DNA from: Oxalobacteraceae bacterium
GTDB taxonomy: Bacteria > Pseudomonadota > Gammaproteobacteria > Burkholderiales > Burkholderiaceae_D
Length of the DNA: 64,000 nt
Direction of reading: 5' to 3'
Assembly: GCA_947374865.1 (NCBI GenBank)
Contig: CANCDR010000001.1
Location: 62,001 to 126,000 of the forward strand
The position numbers and the translations under genes were made by a program. The notes under the pieces are model-generated. The model made no database searches, was not told the DNA's origin, and worked only from the letters and a program-made list of their open reading frames with translations. Below are positions 21,090 to 32,427 of the stretch, one piece after another; position 1 is the first letter of the stretch; every line of letters begins with the position of its first letter.

Positions 21090-21122
21090 GAAATTTTCTT
21101 GTGAGTGAAGGTGAGCCGCGCT

Positions 21123-22358
21123 TTACTGGGCCACGCCCATATGTTGGGCTACGGTGTGCATATCCTTGTCGCCGCGTCCGGACAGGTTCACCAGGATCAG
21201 CTTATCCTTGGGCAGCGTGGCAGCAAACTTGGCGGCATAGGCTAATGCATGGGACGATTCGAGCGCCGGGATAATGCCCTCGATACGGCAGCAATGATGG
21301 AAAGCTGCCAGCGCCTCATCGTCGGTAATGGTGACGTATTGCGCACGACCGCAATCTTTGAGCCAGGCGTGTTCTGGGCCGACACCCGGATAGTCCATGC
21401 CGGCCGAGACAGAATGCGTCTCAATGATCTGGCCATCGGCATTCTGCAACAGATAAGTCCGATTGCCGTGCAAGACACCGGGGGTTCCGGCGGTCAGTGC
21501 GGCAGAATGTTTGCCGCTCTCGAGCCCTTCACCGGCGGCTTCCACGCCGATCAACTGCACGTCTTGATAATTAATGTAGGGGTAAAAAATACCCATCGCA
21601 TTCGAGCCGCCGCCCACGCAAGCCATGACGTAATCCGGCTGGCGGCCTGTCATGCTGGGCATTTGCTCGATGCATTCGGTGCCGATGACAGATTGAAAGT
21701 CGCGCACCATCATCGGATAGGGATGCGGTCCGGCGACGGTGCCGATGATATAAAACGTATTTTCGACATTGGTGACCCAGTCACGCATGGCTTCATTGAG
21801 CGCATCTTTGAGGGTCTTGGAACCGGATTCTACGGGTACCACCGTCGCGCCCAGAAGCCGCATGCGATAAACGTTTTGTGCCTGACGTTTCACGTCTTCA
21901 CTACCCATATACACCACGCATTCGAGACCGAAGCGGGCGCAGATGGTGGCGGTGGCCACACCATGCTGACCGGCGCCGGTTTCAGCGATCACGCGCGGTT
22001 TGCCCATGCGTCGGGCCAGCAGGGCCTGACCAATAACATTATTAATTTTATGCGCGCCGGTGTGGTTTAAATCTTCACGCTTGAAGTAAATTTGCGCGCC
22101 GCCCATTTCGTCGGACCAGCGCTTGGCATGATAAATCGGACTTGGACGGCCGACGAAATGCGCCAGCTCGTAGTGAAATTCACGCAAGAATTCCGGATCG
22201 GTACTGTATTTTGCATACAGCGCCTTGAGCTCCTCAAGGGCAAAAATCAGCGTCTCGGAAACAAAGGCACCGCCGTAGGGGCCGAAGTGGCCTTTCAGGT
22301 CGGGATAATGATAGTCGGTCGCGGGCATAGGCGGCTGTTGTAAGCGGGCTTGTGACAT
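21123..22358 (-). CDS. trpB: Tryptophan synthase beta subunit
   Basis: PLP enzyme joining indole to serine. 411 residues. The PLP lysine is in [28 protein letters not shown], the catalytic Glu loop is [13 protein letters not shown], and the glycine-rich phosphate loop is [16 protein letters not shown]. The N-terminal [23 protein letters not shown] is typical of TrpB1. It sits between trpF and trpA with short gaps. Confidence 0.98.
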   Translation of the reverse strand: MSQARLQQPPMPATDYHYPDLKGHFGPYGGAFVSETLIFALEELKALYAKYSTDPEFLREFHYELAHFVGRPSPIYHAKRWSDEMGGAQIYFKREDLNHTGAHKINNVIGQALLARRMGKPRVIAETGAGQHGVATATICARFGLECVVYMGSEDVKRQAQNVYRMRLLGATVVPVESGSKTLKDALNEAMRDWVTNVENTFYIIGTVAGPHPYPMMVRDFQSVIGTECIEQMPSMTGRQPDYVMACVGGGSNAMGIFYPYINYQDVQLIGVEAAGEGLESGKHSAALTAGTPGVLHGNRTYLLQNADGQIIETHSVSAGMDYPGVGPEHAWLKDCGRAQYVTITDDEALAAFHHCCRIEGIIPALESSHALAYAAKFAATLPKDKLILVNLSGRGDKDMHTVAQHMGVAQ

Positions 22359-22378
22359 GATGTTTTCTCTTTGGTTAT

Positions 22379-23050
22379 TCAGGGAGCGATTTGCTGATCT
22401 GCCAGTTGGACTGCCTGCACAAAGCTGCGCAGCTTGGCTTGATCCTTGATTCCCTTGGCCAGTTCGACGCCACTACTGACATCGACCGCCCACGGGCGAA
22501 CACGACGCACGGCGTCAGTCGCGTTTTGTACGCTCAAGCCACCACTTAAAACGACCCGAGGCGCGAGTTTTTCTGGAATGAGAGACCAATCAAATACCTT
22601 TCCACTACCACCGAAGCTGTCGACAAAGGTATCGAGCAGCAGCGCGCTAAATTTACGGCTGGCGGAGCGCATCACATGTTCGTATTCTAACAAATCATTG
22701 GCAGTCGTATCGGGACGGACCCGAAATGCGCGCAAAAAGGGACGATTTGCGCTTTCTGCCGCCAGAGCGCACTCGGCGGGCGTCTCATCGCCATGAAACT
22801 GCAGCAGCGATAAGGGCGCGATGGCGACCGTCGCCGCCACCTGCTCCGGCGTGGCATTCACGAATAAGCCGACCGTTTGCACAAAGGGCGGCAGCGTTGC
22901 CATCAATTCTGCCGCCGCCTCGGGTGTGAGGGCGCGCGGACTGGCCGGATAAAACACAAATCCGAGCGCATCTGCACCGGCAGCGACTGCGTCCTGCACA
23001 TCTTCGAGGCGGGTCAAACCGCAAATTTTGATTCGGGTACGATGCATCAT
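22379..23050 (-). CDS. trpF: Phosphoribosylanthranilate isomerase
   Basis: Amadori rearrangement of phosphoribosylanthranilate in tryptophan synthesis. A 223-residue TIM barrel. [37 protein letters not shown] contains the catalytic Cys of the KICG motif, [19 protein letters not shown] the catalytic Asp, and [31 protein letters not shown] the phosphate site. Two adjacent ATG codons are possible starts; the first is used. It lies 20 bases after truA. Confidence 0.97.
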   Translation of the reverse strand: MMHRTRIKICGLTRLEDVQDAVAAGADALGFVFYPASPRALTPEAAAELMATLPPFVQTVGLFVNATPEQVAATVAIAPLSLLQFHGDETPAECALAAESANRPFLRAFRVRPDTTANDLLEYEHVMRSASRKFSALLLDTFVDSFGGSGKVFDWSLIPEKLAPRVVLSGGLSVQNATDAVRRVRPWAVDVSSGVELAKGIKDQAKLRSFVQAVQLADQQIAP

Positions 23051-23070
23051 GAGTTTGCCATCAAAAAAAA

Positions 23071-23892
23071 TTACGGAAATAACCAGGCAAGACTAGCGCC
23101 ATCCTGCTGCGGTAACTGCCATTTGGGATCGTAGTCGATCTTAGCCAGGTAGAGCCCGTCCGGCATGAAGGTCGGTGCTGCCGCTGCCCGATCGCGTCCC
23201 AAGAGGACCTCCTGCAGCCAGTCGGCAGGCATTTTTCCGCTGCCAATCTGCACCAGTGAGCCGACGATATTGCGCACCATGTGATGCAAAAATGCGCTGG
23301 CGTGAAGCGTAAAAATAAGCAGTTCGCCCTGCTGTCGGATCTGTATATCGTACATCGTTTTGACCGGCGTTTTGGCCTGGCACTGGGCCGAGCGAAAGGC
23401 AGAAAAATCATGACTGCCGATCAGACAAGCTGCTGCTGAGCGCATCGGCTCAATCGCCAGCGGACGAAATGCCCAGCCCGCCTTACCGACGAGCAGAGGG
23501 GAACGCACCGGACGATTGACAAGCAGGTAATGGTAGGTGCGTCCACGGGCGGCAAAGCGAGCATGGAATTCCTGCTCAGATGCATCATCGTTATGGGCAG
23601 GGAGCGCGACTTCGCTCGCCCAGCGCAATGCAATGGAGGGCGGCAAAAAACTATTCACGCCACGCACCCAGGAAGCGCAGTCACGTTCGACTTCGGTATC
23701 GAAATGCACGACCTGTTCAATCGCATGCACGCCGGTATCGGTACGACCTGCACAGTGGAGTGCGATCGGTGTCTGGGCGAATTGCGCAAGCGCGGACTGC
23801 AGCCGGTCTTGCACCGTCTGGCCATGCGGCTGGGTCTGCCAGCCCTGCCAGGGTGCACCGTCATATTCCAGCCCGAGGACAATCCGCTTCAT
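23071..23892 (-). CDS. truA: tRNA pseudouridine synthase A
   Basis: Makes pseudouridine at positions 38-40 of tRNA anticodon arms. 273 residues. The catalytic Asp is in HCAGRTDTGVHAIEQVVHFDTEVERD (about residue 53). Other conserved blocks are RGRTYHYLLVNR and FTLHASAFLHHMVRNIVGSLVQIGSGKM. It separates the fimV-like gene from trpF, a frequent order in Proteobacteria. Confidence 0.97.
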   Translation of the reverse strand: MKRIVLGLEYDGAPWQGWQTQPHGQTVQDRLQSALAQFAQTPIALHCAGRTDTGVHAIEQVVHFDTEVERDCASWVRGVNSFLPPSIALRWASEVALPAHNDDASEQEFHARFAARGRTYHYLLVNRPVRSPLLVGKAGWAFRPLAIEPMRSAAACLIGSHDFSAFRSAQCQAKTPVKTMYDIQIRQQGELLIFTLHASAFLHHMVRNIVGSLVQIGSGKMPADWLQEVLLGRDRAAAAPTFMPDGLYLAKIDYDPKWQLPQQDGASLAWLFP

Positions 23893-23925
23893 CCCTTACT
23901 TCCCTCATTTCAGCTCAGCACCGCA

Positions 23926-23958
23926 TAAAAAAAAGGGCGCCGGTTTAGGCGGCGCCCC
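23926..23958 (-). terminator. Intrinsic terminator after the FimV-like gene
   Basis: A GC-rich stem GGGCGCCG/CGGCGCCC with a 7-base loop, followed on the minus strand by a run of eight T's (23934-23927). It separates the fimV transcript from truA-trpFBA. Confidence 0.9.
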
Positions 23959-23978
23959 TTGCATCCAGCCAGAAAGTA

Positions 23979-26357
23979 CTAGCCTAATTTTTGCATCAGC
24001 GTGCGTGCCTGAATGATCTGTTCGAGCGTGCCGCCTTCGACTACTTCTTCCAGTAACTCGCGGGCACCTTCGTTATCACCGATTTCCTGGTAAGCGATAG
24101 CCAGATCGAGTTTAGTCGCCATCTCGGTCGTGTCGCCAGTGAGATCTTCATCCTCAGCAGACACCGTTTCTGGCGCGATGGCAGCATCAGCAGTAGATTC
24201 GTCAGCCACTGCTGCAGCGTCCGCAGTTTGTGACTCTGCTGGCTCAAGGTCGAGCGTGATATCGGACAAATCAAAATCCATCGGTGCTGCCGCAGGTGTC
24301 GATGCTTCGACCGCATCCTGACGCGACAGGGTATCTTCGATGGCAGCAAATTCGTCTTCGATGGCAGCAGTTGCATCAGCGGGCGTTTCTGCTATGACTG
24401 GTGCTGCCTTGGGAGCCGCCTCGACGAAGCCTTCCAGATCGAAGTCGAGATCGTCGATATTATTACGCTGTTCCGGTTCTGCAGCCGCTGGCACAGCTGC
24501 GACTGCCTCAACTACCGCTTCCGGTACGATCTCCGGGGCTTTTTCCTTGCCGCCGTAAAGCGGATTTTCAGGATCCAGTGCCAAACCTGTGGCCGCGGCC
24601 TCGAGCCAGAATTCGCTCTGCCGACCAGCACGCTCAAGTAACTCGTGGGCTTGCATTTCATAGGATGCCGCATCTTGACGATTAACGTAAATTTCCATCA
24701 ATTTAGCGCGCACCGCATGACGATCTGGCGCAGCTTTGAGCGCCTCTTTCAAGATCACTTCAGCCTGTTCATCACGGCCATAGGCAATATACACGTCGGC
24801 CTCGGCGATCGGATCGGAAGGCTCCGGTTCCGGTGCCTTGACGGCTGGGCGTTTGGCGTTGGCGGGCGTGACTTCCTCGTCTGCATCGCTAGCCTGCACG
24901 GATTCTGACTCAGCCGAATCGCGCTTTTTTTGCTGTAGTTTGCGCCGCACTGCATAAAAACCCAATCCTCCCAGAAGCAGCGCCAGAATACCGGCCCCCG
25001 GCAGCAGGAACGGACTATCCAGCAAACTTTCCGTCGCAGCCGGCGCCTTGGCCGGCACAGGTGGCTTGACCGGAATCGACGCATCCGGCGTGACCGCTAC
25101 CACAGGTGCTGGCGGGTTTGCTGCCGGCTTGGCCTTGTCGAGTTCGGCCTGCTTTTGCCGCTGGGCTAATTCCTTGTTTTTCATTTCCAACAGCTTTTGT
25201 ACTTCGGCATTCGTGCGCTCAAGCTCCTTGATACGCGCAGCATCTTCTGCCTTGGCCTTGTCCTGGGCGATTTTGTCCTCGACACTGGCTGAGCGGCTGC
25301 CTCCCTTGTCGGAACCTGTGCCGGCCATGGATTTGGAGAGCTTGAGTTTGTCCTTGGCTTCTGCTGCAGGGCCGGATTGCTCGTTGACCTTGGCGTTCAT
25401 TTTTCCGGAAGCACTTTGGGCAGATTCGCTACCGGCCTTGCCTTGGGCAAGTTCGGCCTGGCGAGCCAGTTTATCGCGGTAAGCGGTAAAGTCGACCGCC
25501 TGTGCCGTCACCTCGCGTCGCGCCTGCTCAGGTGCCAGTGCAGCCGCATCCTCACTGGCCGGCAATGTGAGAACACGGCCTGCACGCAGCCGGTTCATGT
25601 TTTTACCAACGAATGCATCCGGATTGGCCCGATAGAGCGAGACCAGCATCTGATCGAGCGACACGCCGCTTACCTTGTGCTGCAAGGCGATTTTTGACAG
25701 CGTATCGCCTTTTTTGACCGTCACTTCGGCGGCGGCATCGGTGTCGAGCGACGCTGCTTTGGTGGCTGAGGCGGGCTTGGCTGGCTCAGCCTGCACTGCT
25801 GGTGCTTGTGTTGTTGTCACTGGCGCTGCAGGCAAAGGCGCAATTTGCGCACTGGCAGTCGCCGGCACTGCCACGGCGACTGTAGCCGGTTTTGCGGCAA
25901 TCACAGGCCCTTGCGCAGCGCGTAGTTCGGGTGGATCGAGCAGGAAGGTGTACTCGCGGACCAATCTACCGTTGCTGGCAGAAACTTCCAGCAGCAGATC
26001 GACAAACGGCTCATTCATTGGCTGGGGAGAAGTCACGCGTACAAACTGGCGCGTGCCAGTTTGCTCGATTGAAAATTGTAGTCCCAGCAAAGAGGGATTC
26101 AGATCAATATTGGCTTGCTGAAATGCTTCCGGGCTAGCTAGTTTGGCCGCCAATGTTGCCGCCTCATCGCTGGCAACGGAAGTCAGTTCAATTTCGGCGA
26201 CCAATGGCTGTCCCAGGGACGACAGCACGGTGAGCTTACCCAGACCGGCAGCAGCGGCACTGCTCATGGTTAATACCGACAGCAATGCGGCAATCGATAA
26301 TTTCCGATGCATGGACAGGCAATGTGCGGGCAGATCAGAAGCGTTTTTTATTTGCAT
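23979..26357 (-). CDS. fimV: FimV/HubP-type polar peptidoglycan-binding membrane protein
   Basis: About 790 residues with FimV architecture. A signal sequence (RKLSIAALLSVLTMSSAAAA) leads into the conserved GLGKLTVLSSLGQPLVAEIELTSV domain. A periplasmic LysM follows near 215-270 (VTVKKGDTLSKIALQHKVSGVSLDQMLVSLYRANPDAF), then coiled coil and Pro/Ala linkers, and one membrane helix (LLPGAGILALLLGGLGFYAVRRKL). The acidic cytoplasmic part holds TPR-like ADVYIAYGRDEQAEVILKEALKAAPDRHAVRAKLMEIYVNR and the C-terminal FimV motif LDLAIAYQEIGDNEGARELLEEVVEGGTLEQIIQARTLMQKLG. Homologues organise cell poles, type IV pili and flagella. The start is uncertain: ATG 26357 is used, but ATG 26312 would begin at the signal peptide; neither has a strong ribosome site. 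Confidence 0.9.
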   Translation of the reverse strand: MQIKNASDLPAHCLSMHRKLSIAALLSVLTMSSAAAAGLGKLTVLSSLGQPLVAEIELTSVASDEAATLAAKLASPEAFQQANIDLNPSLLGLQFSIEQTGTRQFVRVTSPQPMNEPFVDLLLEVSASNGRLVREYTFLLDPPELRAAQGPVIAAKPATVAVAVPATASAQIAPLPAAPVTTTQAPAVQAEPAKPASATKAASLDTDAAAEVTVKKGDTLSKIALQHKVSGVSLDQMLVSLYRANPDAFVGKNMNRLRAGRVLTLPASEDAAALAPEQARREVTAQAVDFTAYRDKLARQAELAQGKAGSESAQSASGKMNAKVNEQSGPAAEAKDKLKLSKSMAGTGSDKGGSRSASVEDKIAQDKAKAEDAARIKELERTNAEVQKLLEMKNKELAQRQKQAELDKAKPAANPPAPVVAVTPDASIPVKPPVPAKAPAATESLLDSPFLLPGAGILALLLGGLGFYAVRRKLQQKKRDSAESESVQASDADEEVTPANAKRPAVKAPEPEPSDPIAEADVYIAYGRDEQAEVILKEALKAAPDRHAVRAKLMEIYVNRQDAASYEMQAHELLERAGRQSEFWLEAAATGLALDPENPLYGGKEKAPEIVPEAVVEAVAAVPAAAEPEQRNNIDDLDFDLEGFVEAAPKAAPVIAETPADATAAIEDEFAAIEDTLSRQDAVEASTPAAAPMDFDLSDITLDLEPAESQTADAAAVADESTADAAIAPETVSAEDEDLTGDTTEMATKLDLAIAYQEIGDNEGARELLEEVVEGGTLEQIIQARTLMQKLG

Positions 26358-26622
26358 AAAGGCAATCAATTGACGTATTTATATGAGGGCCCATGGGAAG
26401 GCTACTCATGCATGACAGCAATCTATCATTCTAATGACGAACTTTCACCATATCATCATGGACTTACGTCTGCAAGTGTACCTAAATGACGAACATAAGC
26501 AAATTTCATTTAAGAAACATTGCAAATAACACCAATGACAGCCCAGTAGACTACAAAATTGCTATGCAATAGGTCAACTGAGGCCCTGCAAATTGTGCCC
26601 CCTGATTTGCCCTTGTTTTTTC

Positions 26623-27759
26623 TTAGGCCGCCAAAACGATACGCAACATACGCCGTAGCGGCTCAGCTGCACCCCACAGTAACTGGTCCCCGACCGTGAA
26701 AGCGGACAGGTAATCGCCGCCCATTTGCATCTTGCGCAAACGGCCGACCGGGATCGTCAGACTGCCCGTGACTGCCGCTGGCGTGAGCTCACGCATGGAA
26801 TTTTCGCGGGTATTCGGCACCACTTTCACCCATTGATTATGGCCGGCGATCATGTCGAGAATTTCATCGAGCGGCACATCTTTTGTGAGTTTGATCGTCA
26901 ATGCCTGTGAGTGGCAACGCATGGCGCCCACGCGTACGCACAAGCCGTCTACCGGAATTAAAGGCTGAGCATCGCCACCAAAGGCAGCACCGCGGCCAAG
27001 AATCTTGTTGGTTTCAGCGCCGCCCTTCCATTCTTCTTTCGACACGCCATTGCCGAGATCCTTGTCGATCCAGGGAATCAGATTGCCGCCCAGCGGCACG
27101 CCAAATTGTTTGGTCTCGTCGGCGCTCAGGTGATGTTGTTTTTCCAGCACTTTGCGATCGATTTCCAGGATCGCTGATGCCGGATCGGCTAACAGGTCGC
27201 GCACCTCGCCGTGAATCGCACCAAACTGCGTTAAAAGTTCGCGCATGTGCTGCGCGCCGCCGCCAGAAGCTGCCTGATACGTCATGGTGCTCATCCAGTC
27301 CACCAGACCATGCTGAAACAGACCACCCAAGCCCATGAGCATGCAGGATACTGTGCAGTTACCACCGACGAAGTTTTTGATACCGCGCTGTAAACCGGCC
27401 TGGATCACATCCAGATTGACCGGGTCGAGCACGATGATGGCGTCTTCTTGCATGCGCAAAGTAGAGGCCGCATCAATCCAGATCCCATTCCAGCCGGCCG
27501 CGCGCAATTTTGGGAAAATTTCCGAGGTATAGTCGCCACCCTGACAGGTCATGATGATGTCGCATTTTTTCAGGGCGCTGATGTCCATCGCGTCTTTGAG
27601 CGTGGTTTCGTTTTTCGCCATGGCGGGCGCTTTACCGCCTGTATTCGAGGTCGAAAAAAACACCGGCTCAATATGGGCGAAATCGCCCTCTTCCTGCATG
27701 CGTTGCAAAAGAACCGAACCCACCATCCCGCGCCAACCTACCAAACCGACTAGTTTCAC
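26623..27759 (-). CDS. asd: Aspartate-semialdehyde dehydrogenase
   Basis: NADPH-dependent reduction of aspartyl phosphate, feeding lysine, diaminopimelate, threonine and methionine. 378 residues of the Gram-negative type. The nucleotide loop is [22 protein letters not shown], the catalytic Cys is in [21 protein letters not shown], and the active-site His is in [16 protein letters not shown]. The start is GTG 27759 with GAGGAG eight bases upstream. It follows leuB by 22 bases, and leuB-asd-fimV is the usual neighbourhood. Confidence 0.97.
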   Translation of the reverse strand: MKLVGLVGWRGMVGSVLLQRMQEEGDFAHIEPVFFSTSNTGGKAPAMAKNETTLKDAMDISALKKCDIIMTCQGGDYTSEIFPKLRAAGWNGIWIDAASTLRMQEDAIIVLDPVNLDVIQAGLQRGIKNFVGGNCTVSCMLMGLGGLFQHGLVDWMSTMTYQAASGGGAQHMRELLTQFGAIHGEVRDLLADPASAILEIDRKVLEKQHHLSADETKQFGVPLGGNLIPWIDKDLGNGVSKEEWKGGAETNKILGRGAAFGGDAQPLIPVDGLCVRVGAMRCHSQALTIKLTKDVPLDEILDMIAGHNQWVKVVPNTRENSMRELTPAAVTGSLTIPVGRLRKMQMGGDYLSAFTVGDQLLWGAAEPLRRMLRIVLAA

Positions 27760-27781
27760 AAACTGCTCCTCAATAAAAAAT

Positions 27782-28852
27782 TTAAGCCAGCGCGCGGACT
27801 ACTGCGTCGCCCATTTCTTTGGTGCCGACCTTGGTCGTGCCAGGTTCGTAAATATCCGGTGTACGCAGACCTTGCGTTAAGACTTTCTTGACGGCGGTCT
27901 CGATGCGGTCAGCCTGCTCGGTGCGATTAAAGGTAAAGCGCAGCATCATCGCCGCCGACAGAATCGTCGCCAGCGGATTGGCGATGCCCTTACCGGCAAT
28001 ATCCGGCGCCGATCCATGCGACGGCTCGTACAAGCCTTTGTTATTCGCGTCCAGCGAGGCCGAAGGCAGCATGCCGATTGAGCCCGTGAGCATGGCGGCA
28101 GCGTCCGACAAAATATCGCCAAACATATTACCCGTGACGATGACATCGAATTTTTTGGGTGCCCGCACAAGCTGCATGGCGGCGTTATCGACATACATGT
28201 GTTCAAGCGCGACATCGGGATATTCCTGATGCACGTCGGTGACGATATCTTTCCAGAACTGGAAGGTTTCCAGCACATTGGCCTTATCGACTGAGGTCAG
28301 GCGTTTGCCGCGTTTGCGCGCGGCTTGAAAAGCCACGTGGGCGATGCGGCGAATTTCCGGCTCGGCGTAACGCATGGTGTCGAAGCCTTCGCGCGAACCT
28401 TTGAACGGGCCATCAGGGCACTCACGTACGCCGCGTGGATGACCGAAATAAATATCACCGGTCAGCTCGCGAATGATGAGGATGTCCAGACCGGAAACCA
28501 CTTCCGGCTTGAGCGTCGAGGCACCAGCCAGTTCGGGATACAGAATCGCCGGACGCAGATTGGCAAACAGACCGAGGTGTTTGCGTAGACCGAGAATCGC
28601 TTGCTCGGGACGCAGCGAACGCTCCAGGGTATCGTATTGCCAGTCGCCGACCGCACCAAACAGAATCGCATCGGCTTGCTGGGCCAGTTTGAGCGTAGCC
28701 TCAGGCAGCGGATGTCCGTGAGCGGCATAGCCGGCACCGCCGACGGGCGCGCTGTCCATTTCGAAGGACTCGCCGAGTACATTCAGGACGCGTACAGCTT
28801 GTTCGACGATTTCCGGGCCAATGCCATCACCTGGCAAGATTGCAATTTTCAT
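27782..28852 (-). CDS. leuB: 3-isopropylmalate dehydrogenase
   Basis: NAD-dependent oxidative decarboxylation of 3-isopropylmalate. 356 residues. The start is [22 protein letters not shown]. Substrate Arg residues are in [29 protein letters not shown]; a catalytic Lys/Tyr region includes [20 protein letters not shown]; and the metal Asp cluster with NAD site runs through [49 protein letters not shown] completes the cofactor pocket. Confidence 0.98.
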   Translation of the reverse strand: MKIAILPGDGIGPEIVEQAVRVLNVLGESFEMDSAPVGGAGYAAHGHPLPEATLKLAQQADAILFGAVGDWQYDTLERSLRPEQAILGLRKHLGLFANLRPAILYPELAGASTLKPEVVSGLDILIIRELTGDIYFGHPRGVRECPDGPFKGSREGFDTMRYAEPEIRRIAHVAFQAARKRGKRLTSVDKANVLETFQFWKDIVTDVHQEYPDVALEHMYVDNAAMQLVRAPKKFDVIVTGNMFGDILSDAAAMLTGSIGMLPSASLDANNKGLYEPSHGSAPDIAGKGIANPLATILSAAMMLRFTFNRTEQADRIETAVKKVLTQGLRTPDIYEPGTTKVGTKEMGDAVVRALA

Positions 28853-28890
28853 AGTCAGTTTTTTCTATCGTGCCAGATGGACGTTAAGTA

Positions 28891-29538
28891 TTAAATAGTA
28901 TTGGCCAGCCAGGGCTGCGCTTGCAGATGACGCTCTTCGAAGGCGCGAATTTTATCGGCCTCGCGCAGGGTCAGGCCGATATCGTCCAGACCATTGATCA
29001 GGCAATATTTGCGAAAGGCGTCGATCTCGAACGGGTAAGACGCCGATCCGTTGACCGTCGTCACACACTGCTGTTCAAGGTCAATCACTAATCGAAAGCC
29101 GGGGAAGGCCTTGACTTCATTGAAGAGCCCGTCAATCTGTGCCTCAGTCAGCACGATCGGCAATAAACCGTTCTTGTAGCAGTTATTAAAAAAGATATCG
29201 GCAAAACTGGGCGCGATCACCGCCCGAAAACCGTATTGTTCCAACGCCCAGGGCGCATGTTCACGCGAGGAGCCGCAGCCGAAATTTTTACGCGCCAATA
29301 AAACCGAGGCGCCCTGATAACGCGGCTGATTGAGGATGAAATCCGGATTCAGCGCCCGCTTGCTGTTATCCATGCCCGGCTCACCATGATCGAGGTAGCG
29401 CCATTCGTCGAATAAATTAGGACCAAAGCCGGTACGCTGAATCGACTTGAGAAACTGCTTGGGGATGATCGCATCCGTATCGACATTGGCGCGATCCATC
29501 GGTGCTACCAGGCCGTTGAGAAGAGTGAATTTTTCCAT
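28891..29538 (-). CDS. leuD: 3-isopropylmalate dehydratase small subunit
   Basis: Swivel-domain subunit of isopropylmalate isomerase. 215 residues with [36 protein letters not shown] and the substrate loop [52 protein letters not shown]. It is separated from leuC by a very small lipoprotein gene, an arrangement common in Burkholderiales. Confidence 0.98.
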   Translation of the reverse strand: MEKFTLLNGLVAPMDRANVDTDAIIPKQFLKSIQRTGFGPNLFDEWRYLDHGEPGMDNSKRALNPDFILNQPRYQGASVLLARKNFGCGSSREHAPWALEQYGFRAVIAPSFADIFFNNCYKNGLLPIVLTEAQIDGLFNEVKAFPGFRLVIDLEQQCVTTVNGSASYPFEIDAFRKYCLINGLDDIGLTLREADKIRAFEERHLQAQPWLANTI

Positions 29539-29624
29539 GATATTGACTTAAGAGGTTCAGTCGGATGCGGTATGCCTATAGCAGCACAGCGCAAAACAGA
29601 GCTATACAGCACAACAAAGAGCGC

Positions 29625-29747
29625 TTATTTTTTGCCGGCGCCTTCAACGACTTCGCCCACTTTTTTCACATCTTTGCCGATGCCCTGAACAGTGTTGCAG
29701 GCACAAAGTGTGCACATCACCAGCAAGGAAAGCACGAGGTTTTTCAT
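29625..29747 (-). CDS. Entericidin A/B family small lipoprotein
   Basis: A 40-residue lipoprotein: MKNLVLSLLVMCTLCAC is a signal peptide with lipobox LCAC, followed by NTVQGIGKDVKKVGEVVEGAGKK, the hallmark entericidin tail. The start is ATG 29747 with CAGGAG 9 bases upstream. It lies between leuC and leuD on the same strand (16 bases after leuC), where Burkholderiales often carry this gene. E. coli entericidins form an antidote/toxin pair; only one gene is present here, so a toxin role is not supported. Confidence 0.9.
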   Translation of the reverse strand: MKNLVLSLLVMCTLCACNTVQGIGKDVKKVGEVVEGAGKK

Positions 29748-29763
29748 CTTGAATCTCCTGAAT

Positions 29764-31167
29764 TTAACGTTGCGCACGTATATCGACAAAATGACCGGCA
29801 ATGCCTGCTGCTGCGGCCATGGCTGGGGATACCAGATGGGTTCGGCCACCCTGACCCTGACGACCTTCAAAATTACGATTCGAGGTCGATGCGCAGCGCT
29901 CACCCGGTTCAAGCCGGTCGGCATTCATGGCCAGACACATGGAGCAGCCCGGATCACGCCATTCGAATCCGGCGTCGCGGAAGATGCGGTCCAGACCTTC
30001 ACTTTCGGCCTGCGCCTTGACCAGACCGGAACCCGGCACGACCAAGGCCAGCTTGACGTTCGAGGCGCGGAATTTACCGCGCACGACCTCTGCTGCCGCT
30101 CGCAAATCTTCGATACGTGAATTGGTGCAGGAACCGATGAAGACCTTATCGATACGAATATCGGCCATCAGGGTATTCGGCTTGAGGTTCATGTAGACCA
30201 GCGCCTTTTCGATCGCGTCGCGTTTGGTGGCGTCTTTTTCCTGATCCGGATCGGGCACGCGGCCATCGATCGGCACCACCATCTCGGGCGAAGTACCCCA
30301 GGTTACCTGCGGCTTGATGTCGGCCGCGTTGAGAGTGACGACCAGATCAAAGCGTGCGCCCGGATCGGAATGCAGGGTACGCCAGTAAGCGACCGCTCGA
30401 TCCCAGTGCGGGCCGACCGGTGAATAAGGCCGCCCCTTGCAGTAATTGATGGTGGTGTCGTCGACCGCAATCATGCCCGCGCGCGCGCCGGCTTCAATGG
30501 CCATATTACAGACCGTCATGCGGCCTTCCATCGACAGATTGCGAATCGCCGCGCCGGCAAATTCGATGGCATAGCCAGTACCGCCGGCGGTACCGATCTT
30601 GCCGATCACGGCCAGCACCAGATCTTTGGCCGTCACGCCGGCGGGCATGAGGCCGTCAATTTGTACCAGCATGGCTTTGGATTTTTGCGCCAGCAAAGTC
30701 TGGGTTGCCAGCACATGCTCGACTTCGGAGGTGCCAATGCCATGCGCCAGACAGCCGAAGGCGCCGTGGGTGGAAGTATGCGAATCGCCGCAGACGACCG
30801 TCATGCCCGGCAGTGTTGCACCCTGCTCTGGGCCGATAACGTGCACGATGCCCTGGCGTTTGTCTTGCATGTTGAAGTAAGTCAGACCGTAGGACTTGGC
30901 GTTGGCGTCCAGCGTTTCGATCTGCAGACGCGAAATCGGATCAGCGATCCCCATGGCGCGATCTGTAGTCGGCACGTTATGGTCGGCCACCGCCAGATTG
31001 GCCGACAGACGCCATGGCTGACGGCCGGCCAGCTTGAGGCCTTCAAAAGCCTGAGGGCTGGTCACTTCGTGCACCAGATGCCGGTCGATGTACAGAATCG
31101 TGGTGCCGTCGTCACCTGTGTGGACAACGTGCGATTCCCAAAGTTTATCGTAGAGCGTTTGCGTCAT
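29764..31167 (-). CDS. leuC: 3-isopropylmalate dehydratase large subunit
   Basis: Aconitase-family subunit carrying the [4Fe-4S] cluster. 467 residues from [41 protein letters not shown]. The cluster cysteines lie in [20 protein letters not shown] and [43 protein letters not shown] is the aconitase signature. ATG 31167 is chosen because the family starts at [10 protein letters not shown]; the frame extends 16 codons upstream without similarity. It is the first gene of leuC-entericidin-leuD-leuB-asd. Confidence 0.98.
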   Translation of the reverse strand: MTQTLYDKLWESHVVHTGDDGTTILYIDRHLVHEVTSPQAFEGLKLAGRQPWRLSANLAVADHNVPTTDRAMGIADPISRLQIETLDANAKSYGLTYFNMQDKRQGIVHVIGPEQGATLPGMTVVCGDSHTSTHGAFGCLAHGIGTSEVEHVLATQTLLAQKSKAMLVQIDGLMPAGVTAKDLVLAVIGKIGTAGGTGYAIEFAGAAIRNLSMEGRMTVCNMAIEAGARAGMIAVDDTTINYCKGRPYSPVGPHWDRAVAYWRTLHSDPGARFDLVVTLNAADIKPQVTWGTSPEMVVPIDGRVPDPDQEKDATKRDAIEKALVYMNLKPNTLMADIRIDKVFIGSCTNSRIEDLRAAAEVVRGKFRASNVKLALVVPGSGLVKAQAESEGLDRIFRDAGFEWRDPGCSMCLAMNADRLEPGERCASTSNRNFEGRQGQGGRTHLVSPAMAAAAGIAGHFVDIRAQR

Positions 31168-31215
31168 GGTTTTGCGGCGCCCACAGGGCACGGAGTAATA
31201 AGCGGAGGAAGTCAA

Positions 31216-32388
31216 TTATGCCATAGTCAGGTGCTGCTGATCACGCTCTTGCCAGCGAAAACTCAGCCAGGCCGCTGCCAAAGCGCCCATGGCCAAACCG
31301 GCTGCGATGATAAAAACGCTGCTCGCGCCGAGCGCTTTCCAGGCCAGGCTCAGACCCAAACTCCCTAATGTGCCGCCCACGCCATAAGAAAAGCTCACAA
31401 ACAAAGCTTGTCCGCTCGCTTGCAGGGAGCCGGAAAACCAGCGCTGCATGACGGCCACACAGGCTGAATTATGCGCACCGAAGGTCGCTGCATGCAGCAC
31501 TTGCGCGAACATCAGCAAGACCAGTGAATCGGCACCAAAGCCGATCAGCATAAAGCGCAGCGCCGCCAGTAGCAGGCTGACCAGCATCACAGTGCGCATC
31601 GCGATGCGGCGAAACAGCGATGCCTGAAAATAAAAGAACACGATCTCGGCAATCACGCCGATTGACCACATCAGGCCGATCAGCGATTTGCTGTAACCAT
31701 GCTGCTCCAAATAGAGTGAATAGAAGGTATAGAGTGCCGCATGGGCGGCCAGCATCAGCGCCGAGGAGGTAAAAAATGCCCGCACCTCGCGCCGCTTGAG
31801 CAGACTCATCACCGAAGGTCGCTCGCCATGCGTCACCGACGGTACTTCCTCACGAATGCGCAAGCTGGCCAGCCCCGTGAGTACCAGCGCACCCAGCCCC
31901 AGCCAGGGCATGGCATCGACGCCGACATAATCGAGAACCTGGCCGGCAAAGGTGACAGCGACGATGAAACCCACCGAGCCCCACAGACGCAGTCGGCCGT
32001 AATGGGTCAGATCACCGCGCAATGAATTGACCAATAGCGCTTCCGAGAGCGGCGTCTGGGCGCTCGTAAAAATATTGATCATCACCATAACGAGAAAAAA
32101 GCTGGTGAAACTGTGACCGAAAAAAAGACCGCAGAAGCTCAGTGCGGCGGACCAGGCTGTCAGTCGAAGAATGAATACCCGGCGTTGCGTATGGTCGGCC
32201 GCCCAGCCCCACAGATTAGGGCCGACGATACGCAGCGCCTGGATCAGCGACATCATGATGCCGATCTGGGTGGCGTGCATGCCCCGATCGGCAAAATACA
32301 GACTGGCATAGGGGGTAAAAACGCCTACGTATGCATAGTAGGCGAAGAAAAAGGACGCGAAAGCGACGCCCTGCCCGGACGACTTCAC
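31216..32388 (-). CDS. MFS transporter of the HcaT/phenylpropionate-permease-like group
   Basis: A 390-residue protein with about 12 membrane helices, opening VAFASFFFAYYAYVGVFTPYASLYFADRGMHATQIGIMMSLIQALRIVGPNLWGWAADHTQRR. That pairing of a Phe/Tyr-rich first helix with GWAAD between helices 2 and 3 is typical of the MFS_1_like family to which HcaT belongs. The substrate is unknown; many such genes sit beside aroC in Betaproteobacteria without aromatic-acid catabolism nearby. The apparent start is GTG 32388 without a strong ribosome site. It lies 39 bases after aroC on the same strand. Confidence 0.85.
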   Translation of the reverse strand: MKSSGQGVAFASFFFAYYAYVGVFTPYASLYFADRGMHATQIGIMMSLIQALRIVGPNLWGWAADHTQRRVFILRLTAWSAALSFCGLFFGHSFTSFFLVMVMINIFTSAQTPLSEALLVNSLRGDLTHYGRLRLWGSVGFIVAVTFAGQVLDYVGVDAMPWLGLGALVLTGLASLRIREEVPSVTHGERPSVMSLLKRREVRAFFTSSALMLAAHAALYTFYSLYLEQHGYSKSLIGLMWSIGVIAEIVFFYFQASLFRRIAMRTVMLVSLLLAALRFMLIGFGADSLVLLMFAQVLHAATFGAHNSACVAVMQRWFSGSLQASGQALFVSFSYGVGGTLGSLGLSLAWKALGASSVFIIAAGLAMGALAAAWLSFRWQERDQQHLTMA

Positions 32389-32427
32389 TGCGGGAGTGCG
32401 ATCATCAGCGAATCATTCGGCACGAGT

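Noticed and set aside
29625..29747. Toxin-antidote entericidin pair
   Set aside because: Only one 40-residue gene is present between leuC and leuD.
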